NCBI RefSeq assembly: GCF_005222845.1
Contig: NZ_STFZ01000006.1
Location: 124,001-188,000 of the forward strand
Length of the DNA: 64,000 nt
Direction: 5' to 3'
Origin: Rhizobium sp. FY34
GTDB taxonomy: Bacteria > Pseudomonadota > Alphaproteobacteria > Rhizobiales > Rhizobiaceae
Positions 18,489 to 26,840 of the stretch are shown here, one piece after another (the stretch's first letter is position 1; each line of letters starts with the position of its first letter). A program made the position numbers and the translations under genes. A model generated the notes under the pieces. It searched no databases. It saw only the letters and a list, made by a program, of their open reading frames with translations, and was not told the DNA's origin.

Positions 18489-19679
18489 TCAGCCGGCTTT
18501 CGGGCCGACATAGCGGGCGCGGGGACGGATCAGCCGCGCATCGTCCTTCTGTTCCAGCGCATGGGCAATCCAGCCAACGGTGCGGGCAATGGCAAACAGG
18601 GCAAGCGCTGCACCTTTCGGCAGGCCAAGGCTGCGGCGAAGGGAAACCAGCGCCACATCACAGGTGGGAAGCTGGCCGGTCGTCTCTTCCATCACCGCCA
18701 GAAGATCGCCGCGCAGCCTGTCTGGCGGCAGATGCGGCAGAATGCCATTGGCGCGCGGATCACCCTGCGGATAAAGCGGATGGTCGAAGCCGGGAATGCC
18801 ATCGCCACGCCGCAGCCGGCTTTCCACCAGATCGGCGGCATCGCCCACGGTTTCCAGTTCATCAAACAGCAGTTCGACCAGGCTCGTCATGCCGCCATGG
18901 CGCGGGCCGCTCAAGGCGGATAGGCCGGCATTCAGGCAGGCACCCAGCGATGCTCCGGTGGAGGCGGCAACCCGCACGGCGAAGGCCGAGGCATTGAGTT
19001 CATGATCGGCCTGCAGCACCAGCGCGCGACGGATGAGATCGGCGCCGTGGCTATCGAGGCCCCAGGCATCCGCCAGGAAGAGGTGTGTGGCTGCCATGCC
19101 CGGCTGGCGGCCAAGGGCAGCACCTGCCATGCTGCGCACCAGGACGCTTGCTCCTGGCCAGAGACGGCGATTGTCACGCTTCCAGGCGGTTGCTCGCCCG
19201 GCTGTTACGAAGGGCAGAAGCGCCTGGCACCGCTCAGTCAGGGGCAGGTCTGCGGTTGCAGCGAGAAGCTGTGCTTGAAACGGCTCTGCAGCAGCCTTGG
19301 GGTCTTCGAAGGGGTCCGTATTGCCGCAATCCCAAAGCAGGCGGGCAATATCTTCCAGCGTTGCCTGATCCGAGAGGTGAAGCGCATCCTGCCCGCGATA
19401 ATAAAGCCTGCCGTTTTCGATCAGCGTGATGGCGGAGGAGAGCACCGGCAGGCCCCAATCGAGTGCTGCGGCTGCGGCCTCCTTCGGTTTGCGGCCGGTG
19501 GATTTGCGCTTCTTCAGCTCCTCGACGTCATGCACGCTGTAAAGCCGCCGGCGCGGGTCAGCCTCGGTGCCGCCGGTGTGGACCAGGCCGCGGCTGACAT
19601 AGGCATAGAGCGTTGCTTTGGAAATGCCGAGTTCGGCGGAGGCGGCTTCGGCCGTGATGAATTTCTCGGTCTGGTGCAT
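18489..19679 (-). CDS. Helix-turn-helix/citrate synthase fusion protein
   Basis: This 396-residue protein joins an N-terminal MerR-like winged-helix segment (ITAEAASAELGISKATLYAY, then RRRLYSVHDVEELK, about residues 8-56) to a citrate-synthase-like domain. Candidate catalytic residues are retained: His226 (ADHELNAS), His261 (GPRHGG), His300 (GFDHPLY) and Asp341, aligned by the C-terminal AIARTVGWIAHALEQ block. It is divergent from a second citrate-synthase-like gene. I chose the ATG at 19679, which has AAGAG upstream; the frame allows 19694. It may be an enzyme, a citrate- or acyl-CoA-responsive regulator, or both. Confidence 0.87.
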   Translation of the reverse strand: MHQTEKFITAEAASAELGISKATLYAYVSRGLVHTGGTEADPRRRLYSVHDVEELKKRKSTGRKPKEAAAAALDWGLPVLSSAITLIENGRLYYRGQDALHLSDQATLEDIARLLWDCGNTDPFEDPKAAAEPFQAQLLAATADLPLTERCQALLPFVTAGRATAWKRDNRRLWPGASVLVRSMAGAALGRQPGMAATHLFLADAWGLDSHGADLIRRALVLQADHELNASAFAVRVAASTGASLGACLNAGLSALSGPRHGGMTSLVELLFDELETVGDAADLVESRLRRGDGIPGFDHPLYPQGDPRANGILPHLPPDRLRGDLLAVMEETTGQLPTCDVALVSLRRSLGLPKGAALALFAIARTVGWIAHALEQKDDARLIRPRARYVGPKAG

Positions 19680-19693
19680 GGCAGCTCTTGGCA

Positions 19694-19710
19694 TTGATTA
19701 TATGAATCAA
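19694..19710. promoter_or_regulatory. Palindrome in the divergent citrate-synthase control region
   Basis: TTGATT (19694-19699) and AATCAA (19705-19710) form a perfect six-base inverted repeat around a five-base spacer. It lies between the two divergent citrate-synthase-like genes, just upstream of the preferred start of the helix-turn-helix fusion. It is a candidate operator for that protein; binding is not shown. Confidence 0.45.
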
Positions 19711-19774
19711 GATTGACGATATATTTACTCCTGCCCATCCTCAAGCGGAAATCAATCTGCCCAAGGAGACGATC

Positions 19775-20911
19775 ATGAACCGACCCGCCCCATCCGTTCC
19801 TGTGCTGGCCACGCAGAACTCGGCCAAGACCCTCGTTGCCACCGGCGCGCCGGGCCTTGATGATGTGGTGGCGGCCGAGACCCGTCTCAGCCACGTGGAC
19901 GGGGCAGCCGGTATTCTCATCGTGCGCGGCCATCATCTGCACCAAATGTCAGACTGGCGCTTCGAGCAGGTGCTGGAGCTTCTGTGGCGGGATCTTGCGC
20001 CCGAAGTAACGAGCGCCGGGGAGATCAGTGCGCGCTTGGGTCGCGCCCGCATCCGGGCCTTCGAGATCATGCAGCCGCTGCTGCCCGGTATTGATGGCCT
20101 TACCTCCGTGGAAGCCTTGCGGCTTCTTCTTTCGGCGCTGCCGGATGCCGAAACGTTCGCGCATCACATCATGGCTGTGGCGGCGGTTCCCGTCTTTGCC
20201 GCGGCCATTGCCCGCCGGCAAAAGGGGATGGGGCCCGTTTTGCCGGATCCGCAGGCGGGCCATGCGGCAGATTTCCTGCAGATGCTGCATGGTGCTCCAG
20301 CCGCGGCCGATCAGGTTAGGGCACTTGATACCTATCTGGTGACGGTGGCCGATCACGGCCTCAACGCCTCCACCTTTGCCGCGCGCGTCATCGCCTCCAC
20401 CAAGGCCGGCCTGTTCTCCTCGGTAGTTGGCGCGCTCTGTGCGCTGAAGGGGCCTTTGCATGGCGGTGCGCCCGGACCGGTACTCGATATGCTGGATGCG
20501 ATTGGCGAGGAGGCGCAGATCAAGGCCTGGCTTGCCGAGGCGCTGGATCGGGGCGAACGGCTGATGGGTTTTGGTCATCGCATCTACCGGGTGCGCGATC
20601 CGCGTGCCGACGTACTGAAGGGGGCTGTGGGTGCCCTGCGTGACGGGAGCGGACGAATTGCCTTTGCCGAAAAGGTGGAGGCGGCAGCGCTGCAACAGTT
20701 GAAGGAAAAGAAGCCGCTACGGCCGCTGCAGACCAATGTCGAGTTCTACACCGCTTTGGTTCTGGAAGCGGTTGGCTTCCCGCGCGACAGTTTCACCAAT
20801 GTGTTTGCGGCCGGCCGCATGGCGGGCTGGACGGCGCATGTGCTGGAGCAGGAGGCCACGGGCCGGCTCATCCGCCCGCAATCGGCCTATATCGGGCCGA
20901 TGCCCGTCTGA
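19775..20911 (+). CDS. Citrate synthase/2-methylcitrate synthase-like protein
   Basis: The 378-residue protein is a citrate-synthase-family member. His194 (VADHGLNAST), His229 (KGPLHGG) and His268 (GFGHRIYRVRDPRAD) match the active site, and the C-terminal GWTAHVLEQ and RLIRPQSAYIGP blocks are standard. At the position of the usual catalytic Asp in NVDFY it has Glu323 (NVEFY), a change I recall from a subgroup of these proteins. The main citrate synthase gene is not in this window. AAGGAGA lies before the ATG. Its divergent neighbour encodes a helix-turn-helix fusion of the same fold, so the two may work together. Confidence 0.87.
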   Translation: MNRPAPSVPVLATQNSAKTLVATGAPGLDDVVAAETRLSHVDGAAGILIVRGHHLHQMSDWRFEQVLELLWRDLAPEVTSAGEISARLGRARIRAFEIMQPLLPGIDGLTSVEALRLLLSALPDAETFAHHIMAVAAVPVFAAAIARRQKGMGPVLPDPQAGHAADFLQMLHGAPAAADQVRALDTYLVTVADHGLNASTFAARVIASTKAGLFSSVVGALCALKGPLHGGAPGPVLDMLDAIGEEAQIKAWLAEALDRGERLMGFGHRIYRVRDPRADVLKGAVGALRDGSGRIAFAEKVEAAALQQLKEKKPLRPLQTNVEFYTALVLEAVGFPRDSFTNVFAAGRMAGWTAHVLEQEATGRLIRPQSAYIGPMPV

Positions 20912-20931
20912 CCGAGAAAGCAAGCTTTACA

Positions 20932-20953
20932 GCGGGCGCGACAAAGCGCCCGC
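20932..20953 (+). terminator. Hairpin after the citrate synthase-like gene
   Basis: GCGGGCGC (20932-20939) and GCGCCCGC (20946-20953) form a perfect eight-base stem with a six-base loop 20 bases after the stop codon. No T-tract follows, so it may protect the 3' end or assist termination with the next hairpin. Confidence 0.4.
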
Positions 20954-20992
20954 GCATCGCATCAAGGGAAATCAAAGCACAAAAACGCAAAC

Positions 20993-21012
20993 AACAGCGC
21001 CGGAGCGCTGTT
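20993..21012. terminator. Possible bidirectional terminator
   Basis: AACAGCGC and GCGCTGTT form a perfect eight-base stem around a CGGA tetraloop. Short T-rich stretches follow on both strands (TTTTG on plus; GTTTGCGTTTTTG on minus). It lies between the convergent citrate-synthase-like gene and tRNA-Gly and could end both transcripts. Confidence 0.5.
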
Positions 21013-21041
21013 TTGCTTGTTTCGTCAGTTTTTTGAAAAAC

Positions 21042-21116
21042 TGGAGCGGGCGAAGGGATTCGAACCCTCGACCCCAACCTTGGCAAGGTTGTGCTCTACC
21101 CCTGAGCTACGCCCGC
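21042..21116 (-). tRNA. tRNA-Gly (anticodon GCC)
   Basis: The minus-strand sequence folds into a perfect cloverleaf. The acceptor stem is GCGGGCG/CGCCCGC, the D arm is GCTC/GAGC, the anticodon stem CAACC/GGTTG encloses the loop TTGCCAA with anticodon GCC, and the T arm GAGGG/CCCTT carries TTCGAAT. The encoded 3' end is TCCA, so CCA is genomic. The length including CCA is 75 nt. Confidence 0.98.
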
Positions 21117-21182
21117 TCATCAATCGCTCGACCCGGGGTAGTTCGCTGGGCCGGCGTGTCGCTCGCTTGCGGCGACGGGGGC

Positions 21183-21211
21183 TATATGGCCCAACTGGTT
21201 TTTGAATGCAA
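21183..21211 (-). promoter_or_regulatory. Putative promoter of tRNA-Gly
   Basis: On the minus strand TTGCAT is followed by a 17-base spacer and CATATA, close to a housekeeping promoter of rhizobial type. It lies about 65 bases upstream of the mature tRNA. The rest of the gene-free stretch 21117-21473 shows an AT-rich patch around 21220-21290 and nothing else I can name. Confidence 0.5.
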
Positions 21212-21473
21212 CAGGGAAATGACACGATTTGAAAATTTCCCGAATTTTTCCGTTAAGTCTATGATTTTAAACGATCTATTCCAAGGCTTTCGAATGTGAG
21301 CGCGATTGCCGTGCCAGCTTGCGCTGCAACTGCTTGCATCCGTGACTGTCTTGAACGGGACCGGGATTTGCCGCGGATCGGCTTGTGGCACAGGCATTCT
21401 CCTCTCTATAATCGCGTCTCACATCACCCGATCCGATGCGCCTCAAGCCTTTGCGAAAGCCCCGAAAACAACC

Positions 21474-22004
21474 ATGACACCAGACATGACAGCCACTGCC
21501 GCGCCCGCGCCGAAGACCGCGAATGATCTTTTCCTGTTCCTGGATGCTTTGGGCATTGCCCATAAGACGAAAAGCCATCCGCCCGTCTTTACGGTCGCCG
21601 AATCGGAAAGTCTGCGCGACGAGATCCCCGGCGGGCACACCAAGAACCTGTTCGTCAAAGACAAGAAGGACCAGTTCTTCGTGCTGACTGTTGAGGAAAA
21701 CGCGGTGGTAGACTTAAAGAGCGTCCACAAGCTGATCGGCGCCTCAAGCCGTGTTTCCTTCGGCAGCCCGGAAAAGATGCTGGAATACCTCGGCGTCGTG
21801 CCGGGCTCGGTCACTGTCTTTGGCGCCATCAACGATACGGGCAGGGCCGTCACCTTCGTGCTGGATGAAGACCTCATGCGCCATGACATCATCAATGCTC
21901 ATCCGCTGTCGAACGATGCGACAACCTCGATCGGGCGCGATGATCTTCTGCGCTTTCTCAAAGCCACCGGACACGATCCGCTTGTCTTGAAAGTCACGGG
22001 CTGA
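21474..22004 (+). CDS. Prolyl-tRNA editing protein (YbaK/ProX type)
   Basis: This 176-residue trans-editing domain is expected to hydrolyse mischarged aminoacyl-tRNA, such as Ala-tRNA(Pro). Family features are the N-terminal HPPVFTVAESESL, the central GGHTKNLFVKDKK with the conserved Lys, and the VTVFGAIND and HDIINAHPLSND segments of ProX proteins. I used the ATG at 21474; another ATG lies 12 bases downstream. The frame is open upstream to 21306, but that part is unlike the family. It is followed closely by the thioredoxin-like gene on the same strand. Confidence 0.88.
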   Translation: MTPDMTATAAPAPKTANDLFLFLDALGIAHKTKSHPPVFTVAESESLRDEIPGGHTKNLFVKDKKDQFFVLTVEENAVVDLKSVHKLIGASSRVSFGSPEKMLEYLGVVPGSVTVFGAINDTGRAVTFVLDEDLMRHDIINAHPLSNDATTSIGRDDLLRFLKATGHDPLVLKVTG

Positions 22005-22063
22005 CATACGATCTTTGCCAGCATATGGCTTCAATAAAAGACGTCCATCTCCGGGAGATCTCC

Positions 22064-23056
22064 ATGAGCAGCGGCACGAACAATCCTTACGGCGCCTCCT
22101 ATGGCGGCCAGATGAGCAGCACGATGACTTACGGTGCTTCACCGTCTGCTGCGCCTGTATCGGCCGCTGGCCCGGCAGCGAGCTATATCAAGGATACAAC
22201 GACCGCTGCCTTCACCAAGGATGTACTGGAAGAATCGCGCCGCCAGCCGGTTCTGGTGGATTTCTGGGCGCCCTGGTGCGGCCCGTGCAAGCAGCTTGCG
22301 CCGGCGCTGGAAAAGGTCGTCAACGAGGGGCAGGGCCGCGTCAAGCTGGTCAAGCTCAACATTGATGACCATCCTTCCATTCCCGGCCAGCTCGGTATCC
22401 AGTCCATTCCGGCGGTGATTGCCTTCGTCAATGGCCGCCCGGCTGATGGCTTCATGGGTGCGGTGCCGGAAAGCCAGATTCGCCAGTTCATCGACAAGAT
22501 CGCCGGTCCGGCCGGCGCCGACCAGGCGGCTGAAATCGAAGCGGCGCTGGAAGAGGCGCATGGTCTACTCCTGGCGCAGGATATTGACGGCTCGGCCCAG
22601 CTTTATGCAGCCATCCTCCAGGCCGATCCGGACAATGCCAAGGCTGCCGCCGGCATGATGGAATGCCTGATCGCGCTTGGCCAGACGGAACGCGCCCAGC
22701 AGATGCTGGATTCGCTTCCCGAGGATATCGCATCGCAGGCGCCGATCCAGGCCGTGGCGCTGAAGCTCCAGCAGATCGAAGAGGCACGCAAACTGGGTGA
22801 TCCGGTGGCACTGGAGCACCAGCTGGCGCTCAACCCGGATGATCATGAAGCGCGCATCAAGCTTGCCAAGATCCTCAATGTCCAGGGCAAGCGCGATGAG
22901 GCTGCTGATCATCTGCTGCTGATCATGCGCAAGGATCGCAGCTATGACGATGACGGCGCGCGCCGTCAGCTCGTGCAGTTCTTTGAGATCTGGGGCCCGA
23001 AGGAACCGGCGACGATCTCGGCGCGTCGGCGCCTGTCGTCCATCCTGTTTTCCTGA
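22064..23056 (+). CDS. cnoX: Thioredoxin-domain co-chaperone, CnoX/YbbN-like
   Basis: The 330-residue protein has a thioredoxin domain (about residues 42-150) with active site WCGPCK, Cys72 and Cys75, followed by a helical tetratricopeptide-like region with LQADPDNAKAAAGM and LALNPDDHEARIKLA repeats. This arrangement is that of CnoX (YbbN), a chaperedoxin that protects proteins from hypochlorous or oxidative damage and hands them to GroEL. Here, unlike E. coli YbbN, the CxxC pair is intact. A GGGAG ribosome-binding site precedes the ATG at 22064. The first 40 residues are Ser/Gly/Ala-rich and disordered. Confidence 0.87.
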   Translation: MSSGTNNPYGASYGGQMSSTMTYGASPSAAPVSAAGPAASYIKDTTTAAFTKDVLEESRRQPVLVDFWAPWCGPCKQLAPALEKVVNEGQGRVKLVKLNIDDHPSIPGQLGIQSIPAVIAFVNGRPADGFMGAVPESQIRQFIDKIAGPAGADQAAEIEAALEEAHGLLLAQDIDGSAQLYAAILQADPDNAKAAAGMMECLIALGQTERAQQMLDSLPEDIASQAPIQAVALKLQQIEEARKLGDPVALEHQLALNPDDHEARIKLAKILNVQGKRDEAADHLLLIMRKDRSYDDDGARRQLVQFFEIWGPKEPATISARRRLSSILFS

Positions 23057-23102
23057 TGCATCCTATGGCCACAAGCGACTATAAGCCTCTTGTGATATAT
23101 GG

Positions 23103-23129
23103 GCATTGCACCACATAGTGGTGCAATGC
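23103..23129. repeat. Perfect 12-bp inverted repeat between cnoX and the LON-domain gene
   Basis: GCATTGCACCAC (23103-23114) is repeated in inverted form at 23118-23129 around ATA. It is 47 bases after the cnoX-like stop codon and 34 bases before the next start. No T-tract follows on the plus strand. It could be an operator, a weak terminator or an mRNA hairpin. Confidence 0.6.
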
Positions 23130-23162
23130 TTGCGTCAAGCACCGAGCGGATGGAGATGTCCC

Positions 23163-23828
23163 ATGCAAGTCGGCAATGCGCGATATGTAAAGCGTGAAGA
23201 TCTGCCGGAAACCGTGCCGGTGTTTCCGCTGGCGGGAGCGCTTCTCCTGCCCGGCGGCCAATTGCCGCTGAATGTGTTTGAACCGCGCTATCTTGCGATG
23301 TTCGATGCAGCACTTGCGGGCAATCGTCTGATCGGCGTGTTGCAGCCGGCGCTCGGTGAGCCGGAAGGTTTCAAGCCGGCGCTGAGCCCCGTCGGTTGCA
23401 TCGGCCGTATCACCTCCTTTGCCGAAACCGGCGATGGCCGCTACATCACCTCGATCAGCGGCATCTGCCGTTTCCGGGTGATGGAGGAAGTGGGCGAGGG
23501 CCATCCGTTCCGCACTGTGCGTCTGATGCCCTTCATGAGCGATCTTTCCGCGGATGACGATGAAGGCCAGGTGAACCGGCAGGAATTGCTGCGGGTGTTT
23601 CGCGCCTATCTCGATGCCAACAAGCTGGAAGCGGACTGGGCAAGCGTGGAGCTTGCCGGCAACCGGACACTTGTGAATTCGCTGTCGATGATGTCGCCCT
23701 TCGGGCCGGCGGAAAAGCAGGCGCTGCTGGAGGCGCCGGATCTGAAAACCCGCGCCGATACGCTGATTGCCATCACCGAAATCTTCCTGGCGCGTGGCTT
23801 CGGCGATTCTGACAGCATTCTGCAATAG
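23163..23828 (+). CDS. LON peptidase substrate-binding domain protein
   Basis: The 221-residue protein resembles the N-terminal substrate-binding domain of Lon without ATPase or protease domains. Signature segments are LPETVPVFPLAGALLLPGGQLPLNVFEPRYLAM near the start and GCIGRITSFAETGDGRY in the middle (quoted here as separate short motifs within residues 13-45 and 78-95). Such free-standing proteins are widespread in alphaproteobacteria and their role is not established. The ATG at 23163 follows GGAGATG. The next gene begins nine bases after its stop codon. Confidence 0.88.
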   Translation: MQVGNARYVKREDLPETVPVFPLAGALLLPGGQLPLNVFEPRYLAMFDAALAGNRLIGVLQPALGEPEGFKPALSPVGCIGRITSFAETGDGRYITSISGICRFRVMEEVGEGHPFRTVRLMPFMSDLSADDDEGQVNRQELLRVFRAYLDANKLEADWASVELAGNRTLVNSLSMMSPFGPAEKQALLEAPDLKTRADTLIAITEIFLARGFGDSDSILQ

Positions 23829-23837
23829 GCTTAAGTG

Positions 23838-24026
23838 ATGGACGAGAAGCTTTCCAAGGTTGATCCCAAGCTGCTGGAACTGCTGGTTTGCCCGCTCAGC
23901 AAAGGCCGGCTGAAATTCAGTCGCGAAACCAATGAGCTGATTTCGGAGGGTGCGCGGCTTGCCTATCCGATCCGCGACGGCATTCCGATCATGCTGATGT
24001 CCGAGGCGCGCAAGATCGAGGACTGA
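23838..24026 (+). CDS. Trm112 family protein (UPF0434)
   Basis: This 62-residue protein carries the Trm112-like fold: [16 protein letters not shown], then a short loop, then [18 protein letters not shown]. Of the Cys pairs that bind zinc in other members only one Cys is kept, as is common in proteobacterial UPF0434/YcaR proteins. It may assist a methyltransferase or be structural; function is unproven. A GTG lies just upstream in frame; I chose the ATG. It follows the LON-domain gene closely and is likely cotranscribed. Confidence 0.87.
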   Translation: MDEKLSKVDPKLLELLVCPLSKGRLKFSRETNELISEGARLAYPIRDGIPIMLMSEARKIED

Positions 24027-24065
24027 CGGCGTCCGCCGCCAGCCTCTGCTATCCTTAAATCCATG

Positions 24066-25280
24066 TCAGATGGCCTGACCTTCCAGCAGGCGCGGCGCGT
24101 TTGGCGTCTTGGTGCCGGCGGCTTCGCTGATGAAGAAGGATTTGAGTTTCGGCAGGCGCTCGACCACGCCGAGCCCGAAATCGCGTGCGATGCGGATTGG
24201 CGTGATGTCGTTGGAAAACAGCCGGTTCAGCACGTCCGTCGTCACGCCCATGCGGAATGTGTCGAAGCGGCGCCAGGTCTGGTAACGTTCCAGAATGTTG
24301 AGCGCGCCGATATCGAGCCCCAGCCGATCTGCTTCCACCACGGTTTCGGCCAGTGCTGCCACATCCTTGAAGCCGAGATTGAGGCCCTGGCCGGATATCG
24401 GATGGATGCCATGGGCTGCGTCGCCCGCCAGTGCCAGCCGAGGCGCCACGAAAGCGCGCGACAAGGTCAGGCCAAGCGGAAAGGCCTTCTTGGAGCCGAC
24501 CACGGTTAGGGCGCCAAGCTTGTAGCCAAAACGGCGCTGCAGTTCTTCCTCGAAGATCAGGTCGTCGGAGGCCACTAGCCGGTCGGCATCGGCAGTGCTT
24601 TCCGTCCACACCAGCGAAGAGCGATTGCCGGGGAGCGGCAGGATGGCAAAGGGGCCGGACGGCAGGAAGTGTTCTTCGGCGCAGCCTTCATGCGGGCGCT
24701 CATGCTCGACGGTCGTGACGATGCCGGACTGGCCATAATCCCAGCGCACCGTCTTGATACCGGCCAGATCGCGCAGCTTGGAGCGCACGCCATCACAGGC
24801 CACGACCAGCTTGCTGTCCAATGTCTCGCCGCTTGACAGCGTGACGGTCGCGCAATGCGGGCCGGCGCTGAAGCCTGTGGCGGAAACGCCATGGCGAATG
24901 GCAATGCCCAGTCTGTCACAGGCGCCGCGCAGGGCGCGCACCATGGAGACATTCGGCACCATATGGGCAAAGGGACGCCCTTCCTCCACATCACCATCGA
25001 ATGTGAGGAAAACCGGGCGCACGGGATCGGCAGTGCGCGAATCCGTCACGATCATCCGGGTGATCGGCTGCGAATCAGGCAGGATCTCATCCCAGAGACC
25101 CAGAACATCCAGCATGCTGGTGGCCGCTGCGATGATGGCGGACGCCCGCTCGTCCTTCTCCCAGACATGTTCGGGTGCTGCCTCGATAACTTCGATGGAC
25201 AGGTGGGGTGCGGCCTGTTTCGTCGCCACGGCAACCGAAAGCCCGACATAACCGCCGCCTACGATCAGCATATCCAACAT
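24066..25280 (-). CDS. UbiH/UbiF-family FAD-dependent hydroxylase
   Basis: This 404-residue flavoprotein monooxygenase probably hydroxylates the ring of a ubiquinone precursor. The dinucleotide-binding motif is IVGGGYVGLS at the N-terminus, the middle DG motif is VACDGVRSKLR, and the second FAD motif is LAGDAAHGIHPISGQG. The ATG at 25280 is preceded by AGGAGG at ideal spacing, so the longer frame to 25337 is not used. Which ring position it hydroxylates cannot be told, because alphaproteobacterial UbiH, UbiF, UbiL and UbiM overlap in sequence. Confidence 0.88.
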   Translation of the reverse strand: MLDMLIVGGGYVGLSVAVATKQAAPHLSIEVIEAAPEHVWEKDERASAIIAAATSMLDVLGLWDEILPDSQPITRMIVTDSRTADPVRPVFLTFDGDVEEGRPFAHMVPNVSMVRALRGACDRLGIAIRHGVSATGFSAGPHCATVTLSSGETLDSKLVVACDGVRSKLRDLAGIKTVRWDYGQSGIVTTVEHERPHEGCAEEHFLPSGPFAILPLPGNRSSLVWTESTADADRLVASDDLIFEEELQRRFGYKLGALTVVGSKKAFPLGLTLSRAFVAPRLALAGDAAHGIHPISGQGLNLGFKDVAALAETVVEADRLGLDIGALNILERYQTWRRFDTFRMGVTTDVLNRLFSNDITPIRIARDFGLGVVERLPKLKSFFISEAAGTKTPNAPRLLEGQAI

Positions 25281-25366
25281 CGCTTTCCTCCTGCCGCACT
25301 TGAGAATGGTCTGGTGGACATATAGATCATCGGTCACCCGCTTCCTACCGCCGGAGACCGTTTAAA

Positions 25367-26251
25367 ATGCCGCAGTGCTGCGAAACCGTGACGCCGATGG
25401 TGCAATTGATCGAAACCCTCAATCTGGAGCGCCTGGAAGACAACCTGTTCCGGGGTGTCAGCCCGCAGGTGGGGTGGCAGCGCGTTTTCGGCGGTCAGGT
25501 GATTGCCCAGGCGCTGATGGCTGCGCAGCGCACCACAACGGATGATCGCTTCGTGCATTCCCTGCATGGCTATTTCCTATTGCCGGGCGATCCCAAGGTG
25601 CCGATCATCTATCAGGTGGAGCGGTTGCGCGATGGTGGCAGTTTCACCACGCGCCGGGTTACGGCCATCCAGCATGGACGGGCGATCTTTGCCATGTCGG
25701 CCTCGTTCCAGATCGAGGAGCCCGGTTTCGAGCACCAAGGAACAATGCCGCCCGTCAAGCAGCCCGAGCACCTGATGACGGAAGAGCAGTTTCAGCAGAT
25801 GTTTCTCGCCCATGCGCCGGAAATGGTGAAACGCTATTGGGGGCAGAAGCGCCCGGTCGAGATCCGTCCCGTCAGTCTCGTTCACTTCGTCTCCAAGGAA
25901 AAGCTGCAACCGGAGCAGCAGATTTGGGTGCGCACAACCGGAGAGGTGCCGAAGGATCGGCATTATCAGGCAGCAGTGCTGGCCTATCTGTCCGACATGA
26001 CGCTGCTCGATACCTCGCTCTATCCGCATGGCACGACGATCTTTGATCCCCATGTCCAGGCGGCAAGCATCGATCACGCCATGTGGTTCCACCGCCCTTG
26101 CGCGCTGGACGACTGGTTGCTCTATGCTCAGGACAGCCCCAGCGCATCCGGTGCGCGTGGTATGACGCGTGGCGCCCTCTATACCCGCTCCGGTGAGTTG
26201 GTTGCGTCGGTGGCGCAGGAGGGATTGATTCGCAAACGGGCAAATGACTAA
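25367..26251 (+). CDS. tesB: Acyl-CoA thioesterase II
   Basis: The 294-residue enzyme hydrolyses acyl-CoA to free acid and CoA. It has the double hot-dog layout of TesB: GWQRVFGGQVIAQALMAAQR and VHSLHGYFLLPGDP in the first half, and SIDHAMWFHRP in the second, with the expected catalytic Asp/Gln/Thr region in AYLSDMTLLDTSL. GGAGA lies before the ATG at 25367; a second ATG ten codons downstream is possible. It is monocistronic and ends before a strong terminator. Confidence 0.92.
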   Translation: MPQCCETVTPMVQLIETLNLERLEDNLFRGVSPQVGWQRVFGGQVIAQALMAAQRTTTDDRFVHSLHGYFLLPGDPKVPIIYQVERLRDGGSFTTRRVTAIQHGRAIFAMSASFQIEEPGFEHQGTMPPVKQPEHLMTEEQFQQMFLAHAPEMVKRYWGQKRPVEIRPVSLVHFVSKEKLQPEQQIWVRTTGEVPKDRHYQAAVLAYLSDMTLLDTSLYPHGTTIFDPHVQAASIDHAMWFHRPCALDDWLLYAQDSPSASGARGMTRGALYTRSGELVASVAQEGLIRKRAND

Positions 26252-26281
26252 ATAATGTTCAAAATTGAAAAATTGCCCTTA

Positions 26282-26312
26282 AATTGAGCGCCTAATTGGC
26301 GCTCAATTGCAT
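26282..26312 (+). terminator. Intrinsic terminator of tesB
   Basis: AATTGAGCGCC (26282-26292) and GGCGCTCAATT (26298-26308) form an 11-base perfect stem with a five-base loop, followed by a short T-rich stretch. It separates tesB from the glnK promoter. Confidence 0.75.
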
Positions 26313-26353
26313 TTGACCCTGTCCCGTTTTTATTCATCCTTACAATTCAATAA

Positions 26354-26812
<459 letters not shown>

Positions 26813-26840
26813 GAACGGCTGATCAGGGGAGTTTAAGTTA

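Noticed and set aside
23107..23125. Possible NtrC site (TGCACC...GGTGCA)
   Set aside because: The half-sites are seven bases apart instead of five, and the neighbouring genes are not nitrogen genes.
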